In this document: one piece after another, positions 1-11,785 of the stretch
Position numbering within the stretch: the first letter of the stretch is position 1
Layout: the number at the start of each line of letters is the position of its first letter
Assembly (NCBI RefSeq): GCF_028554725.1
Contig: NC_071670.1
Location: forward strand, 25,104,001 to 25,168,000
Direction of reading: 5' to 3'
From: Zeugodacus cucurbitae
Taxonomy: Eukaryota > Arthropoda > Insecta > Diptera > Tephritidae
DNA: 64,000 bases
Translations under genes and position numbers: made by a program
Notes under the pieces: model-generated
Told to the model about the DNA's origin: nothing
Seen by the model: the letters and a program-made list of their open reading frames with translations, nothing else
Database searches by the model: none

Positions 1-2
1 GA

Positions 3-1325
3 ATGTCGAGCCCTCGACGAGACAATATAGATGATTTTGATAATGGAATTGCACGAGAGCTAGATTATGATTTCATAGTACTGCAACATCAAGTGACAGA
101 ATTAGTTCCTCAATTACTTCCAGAGCAAAATCATGTTTTCCATCAAGTTTTACGTAAAATAGACTCCGGTAGTGGTGGACTCTTCTTTCTCGATGCACCA
201 GGAGGAACTGGAAAAACGTTTTTACTTAACTTATTATTAATGTCTGTCAGAAAAGACCAAAAAATAGCAGTTGCCGTAGCTTCGTCAGGTATTGCCGCAA
301 CGCTATTAAACGGCGGTCGTAAGGCACATTCCGTTTTAAAATTACCATTGAATTTGGCACAGGAAGATTCGCCCATCTGTAATTTTAGTAAAAATAGTTC
401 ACGAGGTAGAATGCTGCGAGAATGCAATCTTTTAGTGTAGGATGAAAGTACAATGTCTCACAAGAAGGCTATAGAAGCTTTAAACCGGACCCTCCAGGAC
501 TTGCGAGATAGTACAGATATAATGGGAGGCATGGTAGTTTTATTGGCTGGTGATTTCCGTCAAACCCTCCCAGTGATTCAGAGGGGGACACCAGCAGATG
601 AAATTCAAGCGTGCATTAAATCGTCAAGCTTATGGTCGACAGTTGAAAAACTCCGCCTGAAAATGAATATAAGGGTGCATCTTCATAATGACGTGGATTC
701 AGAAATGTTACGCAGAAATGTTGTTGAAAATTGATGATGGTTGTTTAGACGTTGACGCTGAAGACTACATATCACTGTCAAGAGAATTTTGTAATTTAGT
801 AGAAAGTGATGTGGATCTCATTGCTAATGTTTTTCCAGAATTACAACAAAATTTGTGTAGTGATCAGTGGTTGTGTGCAAGAGCAATATTAGCACCAAAC
901 GAGGTTCAGGGAGAAATGAAGGAATATTTGTCAATGGATACAATTATGGATACGGAACTAAGTACTTCATATCCTGTGGAGTTTTCAAATTCACTTGAAC
1001 TTCAATTGAAACTAAATGTACCAGTAATGCTTATGCGAAATCTAGAAGCTCCTCGGCTATGTAATGGAACAAAGCTTCGGATAACTAAATTGGGACAAAA
1101 CATACTTGGTGCTACTATTTTAACAGGTGTCGGTAAGGGAAATAGTGTTATAATACCTCGGATACCAATTATTCCCACTGACCTTCCATTCCAATTTAAA
1201 AGGATTCAGTTTCCCGTCAAGCTTAGCTTTGCTGTGCACGCGACAGGAAAACTTATAACATTGTCTACAAAAGTATCTTAAATTAATACTTTGTATTTTA
1301 TTTTTTTAAATTGTTAGAATTCAGA
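3..1325 (+). pseudogene. Helitron PIF1-like helicase C-terminal region, broken
   Basis: This is the C-terminal part of the PIF1-family DNA helicase of a Helitron rolling-circle transposon, which unwinds DNA during transposition. The Walker A motif (GGTGKT) lies near 201-218 and the AGDFRQTLP motif near 547-573. The frame is broken three ways. An in-frame TAG at 438-440 sits directly before the Walker B residues DEST, where the family normally has Trp. A frameshift falls near 700-730, since the frame resumes with MLLKIDDG. Near 1235 the frame jumps from the FKRIQFPVKLSFA block straight to the family's terminal RKTYNIVYKS-type tail in the next frame, so the motif V-VI block is deleted. The N-terminal replication-initiator domain lies outside the window. 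No active product is expected. Confidence 0.9.
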
Positions 1326-1532
1326 ACTATTTATTTGTGTTACGGTGAAATATATTTTAACATTTGTTGTTGCATTTCAATAAGCATATATTAAAGTGTT
1401 GAAACTTCTGTGTGTAGTAATTTTTAAAAATTGTTGATCTCAGCCAAACAATCAAATTTAGTTATCATATTGACTCATTTCTATTATTATACCCTTACCC
1501 TTTATCTCTCATACTTATTTAATGACTCCACT

Positions 1533-1560
1533 GCGGGCGAAGCCGCGGGTAAAAAGCTAG
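1533..1560 (+). terminator. Helitron 3' hairpin and CTAG end
   Basis: GCGG/CCGC arms with a six-base loop, then ten bases, then CTAG. In Helitrons this structure acts as the rolling-circle transposition terminator. Confidence 0.85.
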
Positions 1561-1739
1561 TATGTAATAAAACTTATTAAAATAATTAAATTTTTCAAAA
1601 CATTTTCTTTTTACAACTCATAAGCTATCGAATATTTTATACGAAATTCGAGTACATTTAACATTTAAATTCGAACTACATAATTGCAAATATTCGTTAT
1701 GCGGATTCACTATTCGAAAGTAGGATTGAAAATGCGAAT

Positions 1740-2145
1740 GAAATTCGGTTCACAATATTTTCTTGACTCCCTGATAACACGGATAAAAAATCGGTTCACA
1801 ACCACGACTACTTTCCATATAACTCAATTATGAATTACATCTGATTCCTTCACTTTATAATGTATACATAAGGAACCAATAAAGATAGCGGAATAAAACT
1901 TTACACAAATACTGCATATAATCTCTGACTTCACTTGCGCAAAAATTGTCGAAATCGGACTATAATTTTTCAAGGCCCCAGGCCAAGGAGTGAAATCGGT
2001 TCAGCCCTCATTTACTATATATGACGACTTTCGTTATTCTATTTAAATTAATGCCGAATATATGGGTTGTGAGTTATCTTAATAAAACTATATTAATAAA
2101 TTGCGAGAGTATAAAATGTTCAGTTGCTTTCATTACTTGTTTTTG
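1740..2145 (+). repeat. Interspersed repeat family A, 3' part
   Basis: It shares with other copies in the window the block 'accgatttcac..cctcatatactatatatgacga' in degenerate form and the terminal motif TTGCGAGAGTATAAAATG (near 2102-2120). Only the end half is present. The family recurs at 9252, 10783, 21926, 23860, 29085 and 37365. I do not know its formal name. Confidence 0.75.
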
Positions 2146-3300
2146 TGATGCTTCATAAATGTATAAGAAAATGCCTATAGGAAAAACGAAATGTGTTTAA
2201 GTTTCACCTGTTTTCAATAATATCTTATGTATTTACCATTGGGTATAATTCCGATTTGTAATTGTTGTTGATTTAAATGTCTAAAAGACTCAGCACGATC
2301 GCATTTCAGCCAACAATATCATAACAGTAAATACCAATACTATCACACATATTATACATATTGATCTAGCTACTCCTCCTGATTGCAGACGAAGAACTCC
2401 GCTTCTTTTAGCGTCTCGAATAACGAACAAATACTGTGTTTAAGATTGTAGAAGTGATTAGTATGCCGATTTCCAGCGACAACAACAAGCGATGAATGTA
2501 CTAAGACCAAGAAGAAGTTCACTCTCTAAAATGCAAGAAAATTAGTTATTAATTATTTAACACATCATTTCGTTCGGTCATAAGCATTCGGCACTTACTC
2601 TTCTCGCGCCACATTAATTTGAATAGAGTGTGAAAAATGATTTTAATATACATATACATATGAAATCTGCAATACATTAAATATTCCACTATTTAGTATA
2701 TTTAAAATAATGTCCATATAAAATATGTTACTAACCTGAATTTCATATTATATATGTAGCTCCTTGTTATTAGTTTGCCTGCAAATATATTATTTGTAAT
2801 TATAAGCACATAACAAATACATTACACATCGGGTACTTACTTTTTCGAATCTTTTCCATCGCACTTTCTTTATATATAAAACAAAATAAATTATTTTCTA
2901 AAGAAACAAAATGGGAAATAAAAAAATTGAAAAAACGTAATTTGCGCTCATAAAACAAAAAAGTAAGTCGAATGAATTGATTGTTTTAATGAATTTTAGT
3001 ATTCAGCCGTTGCAACATTCGCAGTTTTGGTCATTTAACTCAGGAGCAGCACATAAAAATTGTAAGTTAAGTTAAATTGTAAAGTGGCCTGCGTAGTGCA
3101 ACAAATTTGTGAAAATAAATGTGTTTAAAGATTCCTGCGCGGTTGTAAAATTATTCAAAAACAAATATGCCGCACATATGTGCAGTGCAAAAACTGTATA
3201 AAATCCAATATGTGCTATATATCTCCAGTGCGATTAACAAATGAGTGCGGTTTAATTTACACAAGATTTGCGGGCTCAATAATTAATTAATTTTTGTATT
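2146..3300. other. AT-rich non-coding stretch
   Basis: No reading frame with recognisable homology, no paired inverted repeats and no RNA gene were seen. It is probably old intergenic or transposon-derived sequence. Confidence 0.5.
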
Positions 3301-3640
3301 TTCAGATTTTATAATTATTTTTATATAATTAATATATTTTTCAACTTTTATTAATCTTTTTTTCAGATTTTATAACAATTATTATTTGATTAATTGTTTT
3401 TCAGCTTTTATCAATCATTTTTTCAGCTTTAATTAACCTTTTTTCAGATTTTATAATTATTATTATTTAATTAATCTTTTTCCAGCTTCAATTAATTTTT
3501 TTTCAGATTTTATAATTACAAATATTTTGTTCAGCTTTTATTAATATTTTTTAGATATTATTACTATTTTTATTTAACTAATATATTTCTCAACCAATAT
3601 TATTCTTTTTTTTCAGATTTTAATAACATATTTAACAAAA
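3301..3640. repeat. Degenerate AT-rich minisatellite
   Basis: The motif TTTTTCAGATTTTATAATTATT and variants (CAGCTTTTATTAATC) recur roughly every 55-65 bases, about five to six times, with strong drift. Each repeat ends in a polypyrimidine-CAG that resembles a splice acceptor, which could mislead gene finders. Confidence 0.7.
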
Positions 3641-3934
3641 TATATTTTATATAATAAATATTTAATTATACTAATATTTTTTAAATAACTGTAAAAATGA
3701 ATTGTAAATATATTGACATATAAATAAATAAAGTTTAAAGAAATAATTTTGAAATTAAAATAATTTCTTTGAAATTTTAAAAAATTTATAAATAGGGATA
3801 AAAAAATGCAAATCTGCATCAGCTGACGATTAGGGATATTAGAGCAGTTCAACTATATTTGTATGTATATAATTTATATGACTCTGCGTAATGAACGCAA
3901 CAGAGACGTAAGATCACATGTATACGTACGGTTA

Positions 3935-4050
3935 AAAAATGCACAAGCAGTTATGCTGGCCTATGGCAAACTCACCACTTTTGTGGGTTTGAAAAGCTTC
4001 GGCTTTACCAGCTTTTTCACTAACTTTGGCTGGCAGGGTTGCTCCTAAAA
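3935..4050 (-). pseudogene. Possible ATP synthase subunit g fragment
   Basis: On the minus strand the sequence reads, across two frames, KLVKKLVKPKLFKPTKVV and then SITA-like residues. This recalls the PKL..F.KYAKVELAPP.PA.IPA region of mitochondrial ATP synthase subunit g. An acceptor-like TTTTAG precedes it and a GTGAGT follows. It is short, frameshifted and has a stop, so at best it is a pseudogene scrap. The match is by eye and weak. Confidence 0.2.
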
Positions 4051-4147
4051 TACAAATAAACAAGTAAATTATTCTTTCATCTTTTAACATGTTATCATAT
4101 AAAAATGCTTCGTGTAGCGATATTTTCTCTTGTTCTAACTAAAGCTT

Positions 4148-5868
4148 AAAGCCCGTAGAAGTGGTCTAGGTGACGATTGGGCTTTGTATAAGGTGGGACT
4201 TGCCATTTTTAAGTCTGAAATGAAAAAGACCAAACGGTCTTTTTGGAGAGCCTACTGCGAAAGCGTGGAAGGCTGCCAGGAGTCCTCGAGATTTAGGCGT
4301 ATTCTGTCCAACAGCCCAATATCCGTGGGTTACTTGACCTCGAGCAGTGAGGAGTCACTAAAGCTACTTTTGGATGCTCATTTCCCAAAAAACCAATCTG
4401 TGGAAAGAGCTTCCCTCGGAGAGCTACAAGGGGGCGAAAGCGCCTTCGTAAACCTTCTGGATGATCGCCACCTCACCTGGTCGTTGAATTCTTTCAAACC
4501 TTTCAAGTCCCCCGGACTAGACGGCGCAGGTATAGCAGCTACAGCGAGCTGCCAAGGTATCATGCAGCTGGCTGGCACCGATCTACGCGAACTGCGTCAG
4601 ACTGGGTCATATTCCGGAGGCTTGGAGACAGGTTAAGGTGTCTTTCATCCCAAAAGCTGGTAAAAGCTCTCATGTTACTGCAAAAGATTTCAGGCCTATT
4701 AGCCTCTCCTCGTTCCTCTTGAAGACGCTGGAGAGGCTCATGTATCTGTACATCAGGAACAAAATTCCTAGAAATAAGCTTATAAAAGCTCAACACGCCT
4801 ACTGTAAGGGCAGGTCGGTGGACACCGCCTTGCACTCTGTAGTGTCGTGGATAGAGGAAGCCCTTTAAATAATGATTACGCGGTAGGTACCTTCCTCGAT
4901 ATCGAGGGGGCCTTTAACAATATAAGACCGGAAGCGGTCATTGCTGCATTAAACGATTTTGGGGTAGAAGCGAACCTTAAGCACCTCATTTACGGTCTGC
5001 TCAGCTGGACTGTAAATAGGGGTACCCCGCAAGGTGGCGTTCTCTCCCCTTTGCTCTGGATCCTGGTGGTGAACGACCTACTGGAGGAACTTGAAAATGA
5101 GGGCTGTCGAGTGACGGCCTATGCTGATGATGTTGCCCTTTTGGTCAAAGGAAAATTCCTAAACACCGTATATAAAATGACCCAAGGTTACCTAGAAATG
5201 GTAACCCGCTGGGCGCATAGAAGTGGCTTAGCCATAAACCCGAGTAAAACGGAACTCGTCTTATTCACAAGAAGATACAAAATTCCAAATGTTACTCTCC
5301 CCTCATTGGGAGGCTCCAGTCTGCAACCTGCGGATAAGGTGAAATACCTGGGGCTTATTCTTGATAGGAAGCTCTCATGGAAGCCAAACATTGAGGAGAG
5401 GGTAAGAAAGGCTTCGGTAGCTCTTTACTGCTGTAGGGGGGCTATTGGAAAAAGGTGGGGTCTCTCACCGAAAGTGGTTTTATGGTTGTATGAGACCATT
5501 ATTAAACCTATAATGTTCTATGGCGTTGTGGTCTGGTGGAGGGCACTCGAGAAAGTTGGAGCGTGTCCAAAGAGCGGCTCTCATTGGAATCAGCGGAGCG
5601 CTAAGAACAACACCAACAATGGCTCTAAATGCCATTTTACACGTCGCACCTGTTGATATCGCCGGTAGGTGCACTGCGGCAAAGGTCGCTGTCAGACTCA
5701 GAGACGCTGGGTACATGATCGGTCCCAAGCAGGGGCATTCTGAGATTCTCCGTCGGTTCGATTGCATCCCTGACAACTTGGACCACTGCACTGCGGAACC
5801 GTCCCCTAGAGGCTTCTTCTCTACACATGTACCTACGAGGGACACACAGTGTATCGTTTAATACAAGC
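4148..5868 (+). pseudogene. LINE reverse transcriptase, frameshifted
   Basis: This encoded the reverse transcriptase that copies LINE RNA at the nicked target. Blocks appear in order: an upstream FKPFKSPGLDG block (to ~4530), FIPKAGK and FRPISL (4640-4710), FLDIEGAF (near 4892-4915), GTPQGGVLSP (near 5021-5050), the catalytic AYADD (near 5117-5131), and the KYLGLILDRKLSW thumb region (near 5343-5380). The frame shifts near 4530 (with a TAG just after in the correct frame), near 4864 and near 5545, so at least three indels disrupt it. The sequence stops at the insertion at 5869, before RNase H. Confidence 0.85.
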
Positions 5869-7494
5869 TAGGGGGACAAAAATATTTTAGTTTGAAATTT
5901 AATTGTTTTGGTCCTGTTGATTAATTATTTTAAGTTTCATTGACAAATTAATATATTTTTTTAGATTTAGGAATAGAAAACAAAAAATTGTGTAAAAAAA
6001 TATATTTAATTATTTTTTGAAATTTCAGAACATACAATAACATTTATTTTAATGTATAAAATACGTACTAATACATAAGTCCACTACATTTAAACTAATG
6101 AAAAACGCGATGATTAGTAAGGGATTTTTTTACCAACAGACCTTATAATAAAAAAAAATTTTAAAAATAACAATAACACACAACAACAAAATGTTTATTG
6201 CTACTATATCATTACTCATTGAATGACTTATCATCACTGTTAGATTCATCAGATACTAGGTAATCTTTATCGTCATGGTCACATGTTACCTGACGTGGTA
6301 CTTTTGATGGTATTGAAGGCGGGACAATTAAATTTAGAACTTCCACCTGTAATTTATCTGTTCTCTTTCTAGGAACTTCTCTGAGTGAGTTGATTACCGG
6401 ATCGGATGTTATTAAAAGCATATGTAGAAAATTTATACTCGTTGCTATGCGTGACTGCTTTCTGGTGTGGAGTTCGCGAAATCTACGACAGTCCTTATTA
6501 CATAAATTTATATTTCATAAAGAACCTGCACTTAGAATCCACATAATAAGCTAATGCCTCATCACTTGTCCATTGCCTGCCTTTGCATGTAGTATTACCA
6601 GACTTTTTTTCTGTAGATTTTAAACTTTTTTTAATCGAAGTAGCTATGTTTCTATTACCCTCCTCTTTTTTTTTGGTCTACCTTGAGGTCGATTTCTTCC
6701 AGTTGATGAGGTAGGACAGGGATGTTCCATTTGTAGGTGAAATTGTAAATCTGCTCCTTCTAACCAACTGCGATTTTTGTTTAAAAACGTTCAATCATCA
6801 TATTTGCTTCAGTCCATTTTTTGGAAAATTTTGACGAAACCCTCGAAATTTTTAACTTTATCTCCTTCTTTGTATCAGGAGTTACATCTGTAGCACTAAA
6901 TTTTGTCAAAACATAATTAACTAACCGGGAACTTCGTTCTATTTTACATGTTCGCCATTCTTCTTTGAAATAGAGCAGACTCGATCTAGAAAAAAAATAA
7001 TTAAAAATAATGGGGGAAAGATGTGATACTCGATCAAAGGTCATTGTATAGCTTAAGGTTGTTGTTATACAATATTCAAACATTAGCTTGGATATATGTG
7101 GATAATAAAAGTTGCATACGTTAAAAACTTGAAAATAAAAAGAACACAAACATTTTTATATGAGTTTTAAAAACCCCGTAAAACGTATTAGCAAAACGCA
7201 AACCAAATATTAAATTGCATAAAATATACATACATACCTTTTAAATTCAATTCCATTTCATCAAAAGTCGTGTTTTCCTCTAAAAACCTTGTTAAATCAC
7301 TATTTATATTGTATTTTTTATTTAAAGTGAAAACATAAAAATGATAACACTGTATCACTTCGTTTAAACTTATTGTAGTTAACCGTATTAGAATATTTTG
7401 CGCAATTCTTACTTAAAATGGTGACATATCAAGGGTTGTTATAATCAGAGTACTGTCAATTATTTGATTGTGTACATTGACTTTTGTCCGCCTA
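5869..7494 (-). mobile_element. DNA transposon with TIRs inserted in the LINE
   Basis: The ends are TAGGGGGACAAAA (5869-5881) and its inverted counterpart TTTTGTCCGCCTA (7482-7494), with one mismatch in 13. The interior is non-LINE sequence with a decayed minus-strand coding region. Target-site duplication is unclear: a TA at each end is possible. The superfamily is not identified. Confidence 0.55.
6205..7149 (-). pseudogene. Decayed ORF of unknown DNA transposon
   Basis: On the minus strand a readable segment contains KKWTEANMMIERF, then, across frame changes, a basic RPQGRPKK-like stretch and QWTSDEALAYYVDSK near 6540-6580. The order (an N-terminal domain, then a basic linker, then a WT.DEAL..Y block) resembles transposon-encoded proteins of insects, but I cannot name the family. 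Several stops and frameshifts are present. The 6212-6421 frame may be its tail. Confidence 0.35.
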
Positions 7495-7518
7495 CTATGA
7501 TCTAGCGAATCACTGTGC
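7495..7518 (+). other. Junction between DNA transposon and LINE RNase H
   Basis: A short stretch between TTTTGTCCGCCTA and the first recognisable RNase H codon. Its phase cannot be set because the preceding RNase H sequence is lost. Confidence 0.4.
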
Positions 7519-8169
7519 GACAGCAGGGCGGCAATACTGGCATTGGAATCGATGACGGCACGCTCTGTGCTAGTTAAGGAGTGTCTTAGATCCTTATCAA
7601 TAGCTTCCAGCTATTTTGCAATCCGACTAGTGTGGGTACCCGGTCACCGCGGGATCGCTGGTAACTGCATAGCGGACAAGCTTGCAAGAGAGGGTACCCT
7701 AGCTACATTGACGTCGGAATGGGAGTGCATTGGTAGTCCATGGTCCACCTGCGCAAAAGCGCTGGACATGCAGACTACGCATGAGCTCGTCAAGCGCTGG
7801 TCAACTACCAGTACTTGTGCAGTGGCGAGGTCCTTTTGGCCCTCTGTGGAGCGTAAACGGTCCTTTCAACTGCTTTCTCTGGGCAAGGTCCATCTCAGCG
7901 CAATCATAGGGGTACTTACTGGTCATTGTCCAATGGGTACCCATGCGGTTAGACTTGGGGTCGTGGCAGATGCTAGTTGCCAAAGCTGTATGGAGGAAGG
8001 CGAGATGGAATCATCTAAGCATTTCCTACTGCACTGTCCAGCTTTTGCCAGACTGAGGTTGAAACACCTCCGAAAGCCCTTTTTCGACGATCCTAGTAAA
8101 TTGGCTAGAATCGATATTACCAGTCTTAAGAAATTTATAACGGATTTCAAGCGGTTTGCTGAATCTTAA
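7519..8169 (+). pseudogene. LINE RNase H and C-terminal domain
   Basis: The frame opens at DSRAAILALESM just after the transposon insertion, runs through the RNase H signature WVPGHRGIAGNCIADKLA, and ends with a GHCPMGTHA..LG...C..C.EE.E...H.LLHCPAFA block typical of I/LOA-type LINE C-termini. It is open to the stop at 8167-8169. The RNase H N-terminus with the first catalytic Asp (TDGSK) is missing, so it is not functional. Confidence 0.8.
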
Positions 8170-9251
8170 AGGTCTTTGATCCACGGGGAGTTTTATTGGT
8201 ACCAAAAAAAATTATAAAGAATAATTTATACGGTTTTGATGACAATTTTGTTTTTTGTGTCACAACATTATTAAATGTTTTCAAATTTATATAAAATATT
8301 TCGCAAATATTTAAGTAACGACTTGTAAAATCTGTATTTCGTGCAACCGTGTTATGTAAATTTTCATTGTTTAATTATTGTTTAGAATTAAATTTTTCAT
8401 TAATATTTTCTCTCCAAATCCACAAGAATATTTCCATTTTATTTACATTTACAGTGCGTTTATTTAAAACACTGTGTTCACATACGTAGTAAATCGATTA
8501 CATTTAAACAAACATGTAAAGACCGGAGAGATCAAGCTGATAATAAAATAACCCTTCTTGTAATCTATACTAATATTATAAAGAGGAAATGTTTTTTTTT
8601 TTTTTTGTTTGTTTGTCTCGAATAGGCTCCGAAACTACTGAACCGATTTGAAACAATTCTTTCTCCGTAGGAAAGCTATACTATCCCTGAGTGACATAGG
8701 CTATATTTAGTTTAAAAAAAATAGGGTTCCTTACCAAAACTCCGATAATGTAAAAAAATACCAAACAACTTACTTTAATCGCGAATGCGGCGAGAACGAT
8801 TGAAGATATAACAAAGTGATGTACTACAATTTTGTAGAACTTATCATTATCTACAAAAAATAATATCATATCTCTAACTATTGTAGTTCTGTCACAATAA
8901 GCGATTTTCTATAAAAAAAAATTAATTAAAATACCACTACTTGAAAAGGCTCTTTATTTATACCTTATTATTAATCCTTATCGAAATAAATGATTTATTA
9001 TTTAAGATCGCTTCAAAAACTTTATATAACTTTTTGAATTATTAGATTCTGACATTTCATTCAAAAGATATCACGAGTTAAAAATTTTGAAATTTTTCGG
9101 CGGCTAACTATGCGTTGTAGAGTTGTAGGCGTGACTCGGGCACGGAGGTACGGGAGGGGGGTTAAGATCACTCGTGCGGTCGGCTCCCTACTACACTGAA
9201 TGGTTGTGTGCGGAATTAAAAAAAATTGTCGCTTGATAATAATATAATATA

Positions 9252-10489
9252 ACAAGTAAGGGAGGGTTAAGTTCAGGTGTAACCGAACATTTTATACTCT
9301 CGCAATTTATTGATGTAATTTTATAAAGACAACACAATTCGACCCATATATTCGGCATAAAGTTCAATAGAATAACGAAAATCACCATAAATAGTATATG
9401 GGGATTGAGGTAATTCCTAAACCGATTTCACTCGTTTTCACCACCAAGATACAATGTATCGAAGACTATACGCCCCCTTAATTTAATATTACTTATAATT
9501 AGGTATATGGGATCTGGGGGAAGTTATGACCCGATTTTTACAGAGAGAAACTGTTATAAGAAAAAAAATTCAGAGGGAATGAATTACATAAAAATATCTG
9601 TGGGATTTATCTATATTTTCGGTGAAAAATTACCCTTAGGCACTATATATGTATTATAAAGTGAACTAATCAAAAGAATTCAAAATTGAGTTATATGGGA
9701 AGTAGACGAGTTGTGAACCGATTTCGCCCATATTCCCCGTCATCAGGGTGTCAGAAAGTGTTATATACCGAATTTCACTGAAATCGGTCGAGTAGTTGCA
9801 GATATATGGTTTTTGATCCATAGGTGGGCGAAGCCACGCCCATTTTCCATTTTGTAAAAAAATCTGAGTGTAGCTTCCATCTGCCATTTCTTATGTGAAA
9901 TTTAGTGTGTCTGACGTTTTTCGTTAGTGAGTTAACCCACTTTTAGTAATTTTCAACCTAACCTTTGTATGGTAGGGGCGTGTTATTATCCGATTTCTGT
10001 CATTTTTGGACTGTATAAGGAAATGGCTAAAAAAAAACGACTGCAGAAAGTTTGGTTTATATAGCTCTATTGGTTTGCGAGATATACCAAAAACGTATTT
10101 GGGGGCGGGGCCACGCCCACAAAAAAATTACATACAAATATGCCCCTTCATAGTGCGATACTTCATACCAAATTTGATTTCCATAGCTTTATTTATGGCT
10201 TAGTTATGGCACTTTATGTGTTTCGAAAGCAACCTTCCTATGGTGCCAAGAAATAAGTGTGCCAAGTTTCATCAAGATATCTTAATTTTTACTCAAGTTA
10301 CAGCTTGCACAGACGACGGACGGACGGACAGACAGACATTCGGATTTGAACTCCACTCTTCACCCTGACCACTTTGGTATATATAACCCTATATCTAACT
10401 CGTTTAGTTTTGGGTGTTACAAACAACCGTTATGTGAATTAAACTATAATACTCTCTTTAGCAACTTTTATTGCGAGAGTAATAAAATG
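9252..10489 (+). repeat. Interspersed repeat family A, near-complete copy
   Basis: It starts with AAGTAAGGGAGGGTTAAGTTC and CATTTTATACTCTCGCAA, and ends with TTGCGAGAGTAATAAAATG, the inverse of the inner start motif, so the element has inverted ends. It contains several '(A/C)CACGCC(C)' runs and GGACGGACGGACAGACAGAC (near 10318-10337). No coding capacity was seen. Confidence 0.75.
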
Positions 10490-10782
10490 AATTGCTGTTC
10501 GTTTGTGCCGCAAAAAAACGAGAACGGGCAAACGATCTGGATAAATTTAGTCTTGAAATATTCGTGGAAGGCCAGAAAAAGATTAGAAAGTGAATAAATA
10601 TGGAAAAATTGCGAGGAAGATAATAATAAGAGAATTTTATTCGAGTTGACAAGAAAAATATAAAAAGAGAAAACAAAAAAATAATATTTTGAAGGTTATC
10701 ATTGTTGCTTTGTTAAAATATTTTTGTTATTGTTCAATTGTATAAGGTTTTGTTGATAGCCCAAAACAATTTGTAAAAATAA

Positions 10783-10975
10783 GGAAAGGCTAAATTCGGG
10801 TCCAACCGAACATTTTATACTCTCGCAATTTATTGATGTAATTTTATTAAGATAACACACAATTTGACATATATGTTCGTCATACGGTCCAATAGAAAGC
10901 CATCATATATAGTATATGAGGGCTGATGTAATTCCAGAACCAATTTCACTCATTTTCACCACCAATGTTAACGGG
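10783..10975 (+). repeat. Interspersed repeat family A, 5' part
   Basis: It begins AATAAGGAAAGGCTAAATTCGG and CATTTTATACTCTCGCAA. It stops in the 'cattttcaccaccaatg' block, where Helitron sequence takes over. The same junction occurs, inverted, near 29070. Confidence 0.7.
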
Positions 10976-11109
10976 AATAGGGGCAACTTGGCACCTGTTA
11001 GTAAGCAAACAAACGGCACATTCGGCCTTGAAATTACTTCTAAATTGCTAATGAACGAAACACCAGTTGGCAAAATCGCCAAAATAGCGCTATAACGAAG
11101 ATTTTCCAA

Positions 11110-11720
11110 ATATTCAAGAAGTCGCTGGAGGTACTACACAGGACTTTAAAAGATCTTTATTGTCGATGAACATTTTTGGTGGAGGCAGGATTCTTTTAGC
11201 GGGTGATTTACGCCAGACTCTTCCAATTATTCCTGGATCAACTGACGGTCTAATCGCATGACTAAAATCATTTAATTTGTATTAAAGAATCGCCAATTAA
11301 CAACTAACATATGAGTGTTTTTGCAACAATATCAAATTGCGATTGTAGAATCAGTTGAAAATGGTAGGGTCGCAGTTGACACCACGATGGATTAATAGCA
11401 TTTCCAACAGATTTCTGTCACTTCATTGACTCGAAAGAGAAGTTTTCCTGACATTAAACCACCATATGATAACCATAAATGACTGATTAAATGACCCATA
11501 TTGGTGGTAAAAAAGATATCGATGATCTTAATGCGACAATTTAGAATTTCGGTTCAAGAGAGTTGGCACAGCTACAAACCAGGATGACGTAGTCAATTAT
11601 CCCAAACTATATAAAATTGCCTGTACTATCACCATTCACTTTGCTATTAAAAGTAGTGTGAGTTGTAATCATGCTGCGTAACATAAATCAACCTCCAGTA
11701 ATCAATATCGTCGCCGAAGC
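11110..11720 (+). pseudogene. Decayed Helitron helicase
   Basis: The block GGRILLAGDLRQTLPIIPGS near 11187-11245 is the PIF1-type motif after Walker B. Stops follow directly. Later fragments (VVIMLRNINQP near 11660-11695) match the late helicase region. It is heavily degraded. Confidence 0.75.
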
Positions 11721-11755
11721 CAAGATTGGACTAACTTAATTTAATGTATACCTTA

Positions 11756-11785
11756 GCCACAAAAACGTGTGGCCGGGTCTGCTAG
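11756..11785 (+). terminator. Helitron 3' hairpin and CTAG end
   Basis: Hairpin GCCAC...GTGGC at 11756-11773, then CGGGTCTG, then CTAG. The same end occurs inverted at 28290-28319. Confidence 0.85.

Larger units (their letters stand above)
1..1560 (+). mobile_element. Helitron, 3' half, with exact 3' terminus
   Basis: The element ends at 1560 with CTAG followed by a host T, the classical Helitron end inserted between A and T. A short GC hairpin (arms near 1533-1536 and 1543-1546) lies 10 bases before the CTAG. The 5' end is outside the window. Confidence 0.88.
4148..8563 (+). mobile_element. Non-LTR retrotransposon, LOA/I-like, split by a DNA transposon
   Basis: Reverse transcriptase pieces at 4148-5868 and an RNase H plus C-terminal piece at 7519-8169 read in the same direction on either side of an insertion with terminal inverted repeats. 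The 5' end is truncated: no endonuclease or ORF1 was found. The stretch 8170-8563 is presumably 3' UTR and ends where a Helitron 5' end begins. RNase H after RT points to the I superfamily (LOA, Outcast, I). The exact clade needs a phylogeny. Confidence 0.75.
8564..11785 (+). mobile_element. Helitron with nested repeats
   Basis: The 5' end candidate TCTATACTAATATTATAAAG starts at 8564, preceded by a host A. The 3' end has hairpin GCCAC/GTGGC (11756-11773) and CTAG at 11782-11785 followed by T. Inside are an interspersed repeat copy (9252-10489), a second partial copy (10783-10970) and a decayed helicase. Pairing these two termini is an inference: they could belong to two adjacent Helitrons. 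Confidence 0.55.

Noticed and set aside
3613..3852. 79-codon minus frame rich in Ile/Phe/Tyr
   Set aside because: Composition reflects AT-rich sequence. There is no recognised homology.
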